Assembly (NCBI GenBank): GCA_003116975.1
Contig: BGKB01000005.1
Location: forward strand, 253,880-317,879
From: Aurantiochytrium sp. KH105
Lineage: Eukaryota > Sar > Bigyra > Thraustochytrida > Thraustochytriidae
Direction: 5' to 3'
Length of the DNA stretch: 64,000 bases
Positions 17,772 to 25,995 of this stretch are shown here, one piece after another. The translations under genes were made by a program, and so were the position numbers. Position 1 is the stretch's first letter. Each line of letters starts with the position of its first letter. The notes under the pieces were generated by a model, which was given only the letters and a program-made list of their open reading frames with translations, was not told the DNA's origin and ran no database searches.

Positions 17772-20318
17772 CTAGATTTCCGCGTTCGCGCGATAACGCA
17801 CATAGTCCCACTCCGCTTGCAAACGCTCGCGACGGTACAGCACGCGAATGTTCGGCACATTGGTGTGCGTAATGTTGTTGCCGCAGTGCTTCGAGTCCGA
17901 TTCGAGGTAGCCCTCACCGAGAAAGTGACGCTTGTACGGATGCTCATAGCCCGATTGCAGCACCGAGTTCTTGGCAATCTCACAAACGTCCGTCGAGGAA
18001 AGGCGCCAAATCTGCGACGCAATGCTATACTCCTCCACGAGCGGGTCCTTGGAAAGGTGCAGCAAGAGCGGGTCGTCCGTAGACAGACTCACGTTGAGAC
18101 CACGCGCGAAAAAGGTCGGAAAAGGGTTCGCCTGGTAATCCAGAAACAGCTTGCAGTTCGATGTCGGCGACAGCGCCATGCCGATTTGCGTCAGGTAGTA
18201 CAGATACTGCAACGTTGGCGCCTTGCGCAGCAAAATGCCGTGATTGATCCCGCTCGCGCACAAAAAGGTGGCCGCGAGGTTATTAAAGTCACCAGCTTCG
18301 CCTGCATGAGGCCGAAAGGAAAACTCCGACATGCCAAGCTTGCGCCGAAGACCGTTCAACGTGTACAGGTTTGCATAAATGTAGTAAACCCAGTACGAGT
18401 ACGGCGGGTTCTCTGGCCGATCCCAGTCGCTGGGCAAGGGAAGGTCATGCGAGGTGTTGCGTTCCAGCTTGCTCTCGTCGTCGACGCAGTCAAACCCAGT
18501 CACCATGTTCAGAAAATTGTCCAGCTCAGGATTCGAGCCCGGGTCGAGCGTCACCGCAAAGAGCGGCTCAAAGATGTTCGTCAACATGTCCTGGAAATTC
18601 TGCACTTGGCCCGTCGCCTTGTACACTGCATACAGACGCGGAATCTGCACCATCCACCGGACGTTCGGTGACGCCAGCTCGTTCGTTGCGTACCACGTGC
18701 CTAGCTTGGCCCACTCGAGAGGGTTACGGCCGTACACGGACACGCGCGGCTCCATCATGACGTATTTGTTGGCCTCCGCGTCCGAAAATACCTCCTTGGT
18801 GATTTCCGCCAAATAACGGCCAGCCAGCAGGTTATCCGTCTTGATGAAGATCTCGCGCAGACGCGATTCCCCAATCGGGTTGTACTTGAGGTTAAATCGA
18901 TCGAAACGGTGAAAGGTGTCGCTGGCGTGCATGTCGAGCGTGTCGATGCTCAGGTCGTACGCCGTGAGCTTGAGGGAACGAAAGACCTCCGACAGCGTCA
19001 AAAATTTGCCGTCGCGCTTAATGACGACCTCGTTCGGACACTTTTTCAGCTTGCTCTTGATAAAGCGCAAGAGGTGCTTTTGGTTCATGATGGCCGAGTG
19101 GTGAATGTGTGTGTCTACTTTTCGCACATTGTAAAAGTCGCGATGAGGGACTGCCTTTTGCACCTCATTCTCGCGCTCCGCATTCAGCAGTCGGTGCAGG
19201 GAAAACAACGACTCGAGCAGCTCAAGCCGCTGATAGCACAGCGACTTGCACGCCGCATCGTGGACCGTGCCTACAAGGGTGAACAGGTCATTGTAGAACT
19301 CCGTCACCGTCGGCGGCTGCGAAAGCGTCGCAGTCTCTCCTTTGGCCCAAAGCGACTTGGCGCCCTCGCCCACGGTCACCTGCATCACACCGTCTACAAA
19401 ACCAACTTGGAAATCGCTCGGGCCGAGCTTTTGCCGCTTTGTCCAAAGACTCTCTTCCTCCGATGCAGGAAAGGGCACAAAGGGCGGGTCGAGACGACGC
19501 CGGAATGCTGATGGGCCCTTGCGTTGTTGGAGGGCCTCTCGCTCGCGCACATACGCTGCCTCGAACTTGCTCTCGTCAAGACCACCCCAATACGGCTTGC
19601 CCTCGTTCGAGTTACGCTGGTACTTTTTACGAAATTCTGTCGCCTCCAAAAGACGGCTGCAGACCTCCTTGGTCTCTTGCGAGATCGGGGCATCCGAGTC
19701 GTCGATCGACACGCGCTGGAAGCGATCCATCACTTCTTCGAGGCCCTCTTCCGCGCCATGAACCGGAATATCCGGCACAAAAATCTCAGCCAAGTCATCA
19801 CCGCCCTCCGCGCCGTCGACGTCCTTCTCGCCCGCACCGCCGCCCTCGTCAACCTCGCCGTCGCTCAAGGCTCCTCCATCAAGGAGTCCTTGGTGTCCCC
19901 GTTCAGATCCAAAGCTCGCAGCGCTCTCTTGACGCGTATCTTCAAAACTTCCGCCCTTGGACTGTGTGCGATGCCGAGGACTCACGCTCTGTTTGCGGCG
20001 AATGAGGTCAAAGACCTGCATCTTCTCGCGCTCCAAGGCGCTCTGCCGCGACTGCATCTCGAGCTGCTCGGCGTCCAGCGCCAGGACATGGGGCACCTCC
20101 CGGGGTCGCGGGCTTCCGCTCACGCTCGAGCCTCCCGAAGCCGCAGACACCGAAGACGAAGGCACTGCCGATTTCCCGGGCACTGCAATGGCGCCCGACG
20201 CGCCTAGCCCTCCTTCGCCGCTGCCCTCAGCGCCAAGTCGCGTCAGCGTTGGGCTCGCGCCGCGTTGCATCTTGACCGCTGTCGCGCCGTCTGCCTTTTT
20301 CTCGTCCGCTTCGCTCAT
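17772..20318 (-). CDS. AMPD: AMP deaminase
   Basis: The 848-residue protein is read from the ATG at 20318; the frame extends ten codons further only to a TTG. It converts AMP to IMP plus ammonia, a key step in adenylate balance and the purine nucleotide cycle. The C-terminal ~450 residues carry the adenosine/AMP deaminase TIM barrel. The metal-binding HIHH block is at about 404-407 (VRKVDTHIHHSA). HAGEAGD with the catalytic Glu is at 670-676 and STDDPLLLH at 745-753. The N-terminal ~190 residues are low complexity and acidic, typical of the variable regulatory N-terminus of this family. The length fits eukaryotic AMPD (about 750-900). It shares a ~1-kb divergent upstream region with an LRR protein. 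Confidence 0.95.
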   Translation of the reverse strand: MSEADEKKADGATAVKMQRGASPTLTRLGAEGSGEGGLGASGAIAVPGKSAVPSSSVSAASGGSSVSGSPRPREVPHVLALDAEQLEMQSRQSALEREKMQVFDLIRRKQSVSPRHRTQSKGGSFEDTRQESAASFGSERGHQGLLDGGALSDGEVDEGGGAGEKDVDGAEGGDDLAEIFVPDIPVHGAEEGLEEVMDRFQRVSIDDSDAPISQETKEVCSRLLEATEFRKKYQRNSNEGKPYWGGLDESKFEAAYVREREALQQRKGPSAFRRRLDPPFVPFPASEEESLWTKRQKLGPSDFQVGFVDGVMQVTVGEGAKSLWAKGETATLSQPPTVTEFYNDLFTLVGTVHDAACKSLCYQRLELLESLFSLHRLLNAERENEVQKAVPHRDFYNVRKVDTHIHHSAIMNQKHLLRFIKSKLKKCPNEVVIKRDGKFLTLSEVFRSLKLTAYDLSIDTLDMHASDTFHRFDRFNLKYNPIGESRLREIFIKTDNLLAGRYLAEITKEVFSDAEANKYVMMEPRVSVYGRNPLEWAKLGTWYATNELASPNVRWMVQIPRLYAVYKATGQVQNFQDMLTNIFEPLFAVTLDPGSNPELDNFLNMVTGFDCVDDESKLERNTSHDLPLPSDWDRPENPPYSYWVYYIYANLYTLNGLRRKLGMSEFSFRPHAGEAGDFNNLAATFLCASGINHGILLRKAPTLQYLYYLTQIGMALSPTSNCKLFLDYQANPFPTFFARGLNVSLSTDDPLLLHLSKDPLVEEYSIASQIWRLSSTDVCEIAKNSVLQSGYEHPYKRHFLGEGYLESDSKHCGNNITHTNVPNIRVLYRRERLQAEWDYVRYRANAEI

Positions 20319-21376
20319 CGCGCCTCGCTTTGTATCCACGTCTGCCAAATCGGGCTCCGCACGTTCGCACGTCCGCGCGGCAAGCCTCTACAAGGCCTCG
20401 ATGTCGCGCGTATTGCAGCTCGCAGCGCAGCGCAGCGCAGCGCAGCGCAGCAGTCCTGCCGCGCGCGCTCCGCCTCGATGTGCTTTTGCCGGTAGTATCC
20501 GCTTTCAACTTGCTACTACAGCTTCTATCTTCGTCTAGCAACAACACAAAAGCTGAGGGAGCGAGAGGGTCGCGTCGCCGCCGCCGAGGAACACTCGCCC
20601 AACGGAGAACAGCGCGAGGCAAGCTCGCCGCGGTCGCTACCGCGCTCGGCGTCCTCCAGACAGACTCGCCGCCACGTCGACGTCGGCCGGGCGCGCGGTC
20701 CTCCTCGCGGCCTCCTCGCGGCCGGCGGCCGGCAGGGTCGCGCGTTTCGAATTTGAATTTGAATTCGCGCCTGGCGGGCTTTGGTTTGGGTTTTGAATTT
20801 GGGATCTAGTTTTGCGATCCTGGACCCGGCACGCAAGCCTGGCGAGCGAGACCTCGGGACCACGCGTCCAGGCCAGCGGCCGCGGCCGCCGCGGCCACTG
20901 CGAGCGCCGCGGGGAGACAGGCACGAGCGCGCGGCCGCGCTGAATGCCCGCCGCAGCCGCAGCCGCGCGAGTCGTTCGAGCGTGCGCGCAACGCGGCTCG
21001 AGACCTGGGCCTGCCGCTGGTGGCTGGGACGAGGCTTTTCAGATAGTCCAAGGGTGGAATATCTTTGTAAATATAGTTTGGAAACTAGTGTGCACTAGTT
21101 ATTTTGAAAGGGACAAAAATGGCCGTTCATCGATCGATTGACGGACTCTCGCGGACCCGGACCAGAAGAGCGCGCGGAAGAGCGACTCGGATTCGGACTT
21201 GAACGCAAACGCGACGCCGCGTGGAGTCTTTTTGAATAGCAAACGCAGACGCTGGGAAGCGCGCATGTGACAAAGGATCGTGCAATCAAGAAAGCGAGCG
21301 AGCAGTCTACGCTAAAGCGAGATTTCAAGCGAAAAAGTCAAAAGTTTGAAAAGAGGACTTTTTGGGCCTCGCAAAG
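20319..21376. other. Divergent upstream region, AMP deaminase / LRR protein
   Basis: GC-rich with a (CGCAG)n pentamer run at 20421-20450 and a GAATTT hexamer repeat at about 20749-20767. A more AT-rich patch at 21050-21110 may hold the core promoter of the plus-strand gene. No additional gene is seen. Confidence 0.45.
20421..20450. repeat. (CGCAG)n pentanucleotide repeat
   Basis: Six tandem cgcag units lie in the leader/promoter of AMP deaminase. Confidence 0.9.
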
Positions 21377-23038
21377 ATGGACGACGACGCGCAATCCTCA
21401 ACGACGAACAAATTACAGGTGTCGCCGGGACGCGCTCAAGATGCTGAGGGCAACGACAGGCAAGAAGAACCAACACCTTCTTCTTCGGTGTACCGAAGCC
21501 AACGAAGACAGCGCCCCGCTCTCATAAACGGTGCGAAGCAACTTTTAGGCCACAGAGCTGCTGCACCAACCGGGAATCATGCATCACCAAGTAACACAAA
21601 CGTCGTTGCAGCGCGCTTCAAGAAACTTGATGTGGCCAACGCCACGCACGCAAGACTCTTGCGCTCCTGGCACGTTCCCGAAGCAGAAAGAGAAGAATTT
21701 GCAAATGGCAACTCTATTATTGCACAAGTCGACCTTCACATGTGCAGACTACGCGAGACTTCCAAGCTCGATTTTGACATGCATGATGAAAACGATACTC
21801 CCATTACCTATGTCCACATCGATGCCTCGCTCAACTACTTTGAAAGTATCCCCAGCGCTTTTGAGACGTGCGCTGCAGGCCTGCGTAGCCTGGACCTGTC
21901 ACTAAACCAGATTCGCAGACCCCATTCAGTCGCTGTCTTTGCAGGTCTCACTGTGCTCAAGATGGCACGTAATGGTATTGAAGCATTGCCCGACAACTTT
22001 GTCAGTGGCTGTACTCGTTTGTGCGAACTCGATTTAAGCTGCAACAAGCTTTCTACGCTTCCAAGGCTTGATGAGCTCGTGAATCTCCGCAGCCTCAACT
22101 TGCGAGGTAATCAGTTCGCCGTATTGCAAGGTGTTGCTACTCTTCGAAGCTTGGAATCTCTAAATTTGGCCAGCAACATGCTGCAGGATATTGCCGACCT
22201 TGCGCGAGTTCAGACGTTGTGCACGCTCGACCTCGCAAGCAATCAACTCGACGACCTTCTCGAAGTGCGTGACATTATTCTCTGCCTTCCCAAGCTCGAA
22301 GAGCTAAAACTTTTGGGCAATCCCGTCTCGCGCGAACGCAACTATCGCATGGTCATTTACGAGAATCCCTCCATCGTGAAATTCGATAGCGCCAAGGTAA
22401 CGAAAGGCGCACGGGACCAATGGAAGCAACGAAAGCTTCAGGCTGACATGAATCATATTGTTCACGAAACGAGCACACACTATATGCGCTGGATCGAGAT
22501 GGAAGCTCGCCAGAAACAGGCTGCTCTTGACATGCTACGCAAACGGGAACAAGAAATTGAGAACGCTTTTATCGCATACCGCAAGAGCATGGAAGCTGAG
22601 CTCGAGGAATGCATCCAGTACATTCAGGACCTTGCAGAAAATCCACATGAATACGATGCTTCCTTTCTCGGGTCCATTGATGGACACAAACAGTGGCAAG
22701 CCTATCTGGATGCGGCAGATGCTGCTCGTGCAAAGACGCATGAAGAGGAACTCTTGCGACTTCGATCAGCCCTTGAGCAACGCGTTCTCATCAAGGCTGA
22801 GACGGACGCGTACGCAGGGAAACTCCGTCTCCTCGCGCGCGAGCGACCCTCCGTGTGGCAGGATATTAAGCGAAAAGAGCTTGCTTCGCGCGCCACACGC
22901 GAGGACATTGATGATGCTGAAAGTGCTAGCATCCGTGATGCTCGAGAAGCAGCTCGCGCGCGACTCAAAGCAAGAGCAAATGAAAGGAGCGACTTGCTTG
23001 CCGAAGCTGCACTCGACGCACATCTCTCGCTTTCCTGA
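21377..23038 (+). CDS. Leucine-rich repeat plus coiled-coil protein
   Basis: The start is taken at ATG 21377 (MDDDAQ...), giving 553 residues; the frame opens slightly earlier only at a TTG. Residues ~130-315 contain about seven SDS22-like LRRs (for example LRSLNLRGNQFAVL, LESLNLASNMLQDI, LCTLDLASNQLDDL). An LRRcap-like end follows (LLGNPVSRERNYRMVIYENP), as in U2A', SDS22 and ciliary/centrosomal LRR proteins. The rest is a long charged helix, probably coiled coil, to the C-terminus. This layout is common in centrosomal or axonemal proteins, but I cannot name an orthologue. Confidence 0.75.
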   Translation: MDDDAQSSTTNKLQVSPGRAQDAEGNDRQEEPTPSSSVYRSQRRQRPALINGAKQLLGHRAAAPTGNHASPSNTNVVAARFKKLDVANATHARLLRSWHVPEAEREEFANGNSIIAQVDLHMCRLRETSKLDFDMHDENDTPITYVHIDASLNYFESIPSAFETCAAGLRSLDLSLNQIRRPHSVAVFAGLTVLKMARNGIEALPDNFVSGCTRLCELDLSCNKLSTLPRLDELVNLRSLNLRGNQFAVLQGVATLRSLESLNLASNMLQDIADLARVQTLCTLDLASNQLDDLLEVRDIILCLPKLEELKLLGNPVSRERNYRMVIYENPSIVKFDSAKVTKGARDQWKQRKLQADMNHIVHETSTHYMRWIEMEARQKQAALDMLRKREQEIENAFIAYRKSMEAELEECIQYIQDLAENPHEYDASFLGSIDGHKQWQAYLDAADAARAKTHEEELLRLRSALEQRVLIKAETDAYAGKLRLLARERPSVWQDIKRKELASRATREDIDDAESASIRDAREAARARLKARANERSDLLAEAALDAHLSLS

Positions 23039-23546
23039 CGAATACAACGGGCAGCTTTCCCGCTTTGAAGAGAGAATGGCGGCACTTTCTTAGCGGCCTA
23101 TGCCACGTCATTCGTGACTTCCCCCCTTGTCAGTGACCGCCCTCATTTGCTCCTCGGGGTTTGGATTGCATGATTCGATCTCGGTAACATCATGTGCTTG
23201 CTTTCCGAGGAGCATCAAATTCTAACTCCTTGCTCGTAATTCTTTGCATTGTGTTCCGAATTCAAGCGTTGAAGTATTGCTGTCAGGTCAGCCCAGGCTG
23301 GACATGGGTGAGTCCGAACTTCAACAAAAGCCAATTTTTTCTTTTCGTTGCGAGGCCGAGCAGCCGAGCGAGCAGTACGTGATTTGAGGAGTCGCAGCAG
23401 CAGCAGCAGCAGCAGTCGCGAGTCTCAGACGCAGGACGCTACCACGTGCGAGCGCCGAGGGCAAGGTCCGCGCTGCCATACGGCAAAGCGAGCCCGAGCG
23501 CGGCAAGACGAGGTAAGGGGGGGTTGGTCTTGCTCAGATTTCACTC
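23039..23546. other. Intergenic region upstream of the acetyltransferase gene
   Basis: This is the 3' region of the LRR gene followed by the acetyltransferase upstream region. A short (GCA)n run is at about 23395-23415. No gene is supported. Confidence 0.45.
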
Positions 23547-24740
23547 ATGGCGACGACGCTTGCCGGCCGCGACGATGATGCGGTAGGGGGGGACCGCGCC
23601 CTCGAGATACGCGTAGAAGCGGACGCGCTCGAGCGCGGGTGCACCGACCCGGTGCACGCGACAGGCCTCGTCGAGGCTTCTGACCACGCAGACCTCGGAA
23701 CGCAAATCGTGGCGGCCGGGACGGACGCACTTGCACCGTGCACAGCAGCGGCTGGGGCACGAAGGCCGCGGCCCGCGTCGTGGGGCGATTATGACCATGT
23801 GAAAGGGACCTTGCAAGACATACATGCGCCCACGTACGCCGAACTGGCCGAGGGCGACGTCGGTGTTCTCCGACGCCTTCACGAGATGTGCTTTCCTGTC
23901 AAGTACAATGACAAATTCTACATGAATTTGGGCCAACGCACGTACCAGGATAAACCACTTATTACCAGAGTCGCGCACAAACAGCGTCCAAAGCGATTTG
24001 AATTGCCCAGTTTACACGCGCAAGGGCAACATCATCTCGTTCAGGATCACCAGGGTCGAGATGGCAACAGCTGCTCATCAAGTCTGGGGCCTTCCAACGC
24101 CGTCGCAAGTTCGAGCGAACCGAGGTCGTCAAACCTCTCTTCCTCCTCATCCTCTTCCTCCACCTACTCCTCTTCCACCACCACCTCCACTTCAGGGCCA
24201 ATGATGGATGAAATTGGCGTCGAGTTTGTGATTCCAGATGCGCATCTTCGTTGGCCGCGGACAGACAATGATCAAGAAATGGAAACTCTTTTGCTTGGTG
24301 GCATTTCGGCGCAGCTCCGCAGTCTCAACGAGAACGATATCGAGCAGCCTCGTCTCTCGGCTGCATCAAAGCAAATGGGATACTACCTTGGCTGCTACGT
24401 GCTAACAATCGCGACACATCCGTATTGTCGGCGCTCAGGCGTAGGCAGCAAGCTCTTGAACTACGTAATCGAGACTGCTGCGTCCAATCCTGCCTGCGGC
24501 GTCGTGTACCTTCATGTTATCACTTATAATGAGGCAGCCTTACGATTTTACGAGCGCCACGGCTTTAGACGCGTTGACACGCTCACGGATTTCTATCGCA
24601 TCGACGGCCGTTCCTATGACGCCTATTTGTATGCCAAATTCCTCGGAGAGGCCAAGCCAGATACTTCGCCCAAGACGTTGTGGGCAGCCTTTGTGCAGCA
24701 CGTGTCAAATTTTTTCTCCACCTTCTGGCACGAGAGGTGA
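23547..24740 (+). CDS. GNAT N-alpha-acetyltransferase, NAA60/NAA50-like, with large internal insertion
   Basis: The 397-residue protein has a split GNAT fold. Residues ~95-130 give the substrate lobe, with FPVKYNDKFY resembling NAA50 FPVSYNDKFY. The acetyl-CoA lobe is at ~279-364, with CRRSGVGSKLL (R-x-x-G-x-G/A type loop) and YLHVITYNEAALRFYERHGF. About 145 residues between them, including a long Ser-run, are extra. The tail FYRIDGRSYDAYLY plus a C-terminal amphipathic stretch (TLWAAFVQHVSNFFSTFW) is more like NAA60, which attaches to Golgi membranes through such a helix and acetylates N-termini of membrane proteins. The N-terminal ~90 residues are unrelated and possibly disordered. GNAT family sure; NAA60 versus NAA50 undecided. 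Confidence 0.8.
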   Translation: MATTLAGRDDDAVGGDRALEIRVEADALERGCTDPVHATGLVEASDHADLGTQIVAAGTDALAPCTAAAGARRPRPASWGDYDHVKGTLQDIHAPTYAELAEGDVGVLRRLHEMCFPVKYNDKFYMNLGQRTYQDKPLITRVAHKQRPKRFELPSLHAQGQHHLVQDHQGRDGNSCSSSLGPSNAVASSSEPRSSNLSSSSSSSSTYSSSTTTSTSGPMMDEIGVEFVIPDAHLRWPRTDNDQEMETLLLGGISAQLRSLNENDIEQPRLSAASKQMGYYLGCYVLTIATHPYCRRSGVGSKLLNYVIETAASNPACGVVYLHVITYNEAALRFYERHGFRRVDTLTDFYRIDGRSYDAYLYAKFLGEAKPDTSPKTLWAAFVQHVSNFFSTFWHER

Positions 24741-25059
24741 GCCAAATGTGTCGAGTCTCGCCTGCGGGTCAGCCAGACCAAGTCTATAGGATTGAATGAA
24801 TAGAATAAAGTCAAGTTCGAGTCCGAGTCCAAGTCCACGTCCGAGTTCGAGTTCGAGTCAAGTGTGTCCGCAGGTCCAAGTTTTCGGACGTTGCAGGCGG
24901 CGGGAAAGCGAACAGTCATGCATTTCTATTTCGCAAGTTCATAAATGTCTATATGTGTGTAGTCCCACGTGCAGCAGTGCCCATGGTTTTCCTTTCTTGT
25001 CTTTTTCTTTGTCGTCTTTTCTCCTTGCCGCCAGCCAGGTGAGCCAAGGGATTCTCGAC
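24741..25059. other. Convergent intergenic region with hexamer repeat
   Basis: An imperfect 6-bp repeat (gagtcc/gagttc/aagtcc) spans about 24810-24860. No gene is supported. Confidence 0.5.
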
Positions 25060-25521
25060 TCAGCCTCGTCTTTTCCTCTTTTCGGCCTGCTCGCGCCGGC
25101 GCTCCTCGGCGGCGCGAAGCTGCTCCTCGCGGGCCTTGGGCGACATCCACGCGGCGCCGTTGGCCGTGTCAGTACGAAGACGCCACACGGGAAAGGCTTC
25201 AGGGTGCATGTTGGGCACCTGCACGGTGGCCCCGTTGCTCATCACCTGCATGGTCATCTTCTGCAGCGGCTGCTTGAACTCATCCGACGTGCGTCGCCGC
25301 TTATCCCTACGTTCCTTGCGCTTAACGTCGCCAGGGTCCTTGCTCCGCACCGTCACCATGCCGCGCGCCTGCACCAGCTGCTGCTGCTGCGCCAGCTGCT
25401 GCCGGGCCAGCTTCGCGGACATGCCCATGTCCGCCGCACAGGGCGCCGCGCCGCAGGCCGGCCGCGCCGCCGCGCCGCAGCCGGCCTGCGCGGCCCTCCG
25501 CAGCCCCGCCGCGCGCATCAT
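25060..25521 (-). CDS. Mitochondrial ribosomal protein bL31m-like
   Basis: This 153-residue protein starts with an Arg/Ala/Cys-rich leader lacking acidic residues, suitable as a mitochondrial presequence. The middle holds VMSNGATVQVPN then FPVWRLRTDTANGAAWMSP. This lines up with the fungal/mitochondrial bL31m pattern LSDGSTF...PVYR-TKDTRN-PLWNPS. A basic helix closes the chain. bL31m is a large-subunit protein at the central protuberance. The match is from memory of the motif and not an alignment. It is divergently paired with the sulfhydrylase fusion across a 13-bp-element array. Confidence 0.55.
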   Translation of the reverse strand: MMRAAGLRRAAQAGCGAAARPACGAAPCAADMGMSAKLARQQLAQQQQLVQARGMVTVRSKDPGDVKRKERRDKRRRTSDEFKQPLQKMTMQVMSNGATVQVPNMHPEAFPVWRLRTDTANGAAWMSPKAREEQLRAAEERRREQAEKRKRRG

Positions 25522-25656
25522 CGCTGCCCGAGTCCTCGCGCGCGCCGCTCGCTCGCCCCTCGCTCGCGCGCCGCTCGCTGGAGTCGCTTTGCTCGCTCTG
25601 CTCTGCGCTCTCCTGCTCCGTGCTCTGCTCTCGAGTCCATCGAAAGCGCCGCCGCC

Positions 25657-25837
25657 GCAAGTCGGCTATAGCCCGCCGCCGCAAGTCGGCTATAGCCCGC
25701 GGCCAAGTGGGCTGTGGCGCGCGCAAGTCGAGCATCGCGGCCCCGGCCGCCGCGGGCCGCTGCAAGTGCAGAATGCGGCGCGCAAGTGGGGAATGGGCGG
25801 CGCGCAAGTGCGCGGGGCGCGCGCAAGTGGGCCAAAT
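25657..25837 (+). promoter_or_regulatory. Array of GCAAGT-N4-(A/T)AT elements, eight sites
   Basis: Sites start at 25657, 25681, 25703 (CCAAGT variant), 25723, 25762, 25782, 25804 and 25823. The steps are 24, 22, 20, 39, 20, 22 and 19 bp, close to two helical turns. Full matches are GCAAGTCGGCTAT (twice), GCAAGTCGAGCAT, GCAAGTGCAGAAT and GCAAGTGGGGAAT; the other three are partial. All are in plus orientation. The array lies between the bL31m-like gene (start 25521) and the sulfhydrylase fusion (start 25996), so it could serve both. Confidence 0.75.
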
Positions 25838-25995
25838 GTAATCGCGCCACGTGCGGCAGCGGCGGCGTCAAATCCCAAAGCTGGCCAGGCCAGCCGGCGC
25901 GCCAGAGCAGCCCGGGTCTGTCTGCAGAGGCAGGCACCGCAGACCTGCATCGCGTCGCGTGGCTGCAAAAGAGACGCGGAGAAGAGAACCGCGAG

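Noticed and set aside
17619-18671. 350-codon plus-strand frame opposite AMP deaminase
   Set aside because: Shadow frame; AMP deaminase motifs on the other strand are unambiguous.
25714-25995. Possible 94-residue N-terminal extension of the sulfhydrylase fusion
   Set aside because: It would translate the regulatory array, and a good mitochondrial-type leader starts at the internal ATG 25996.
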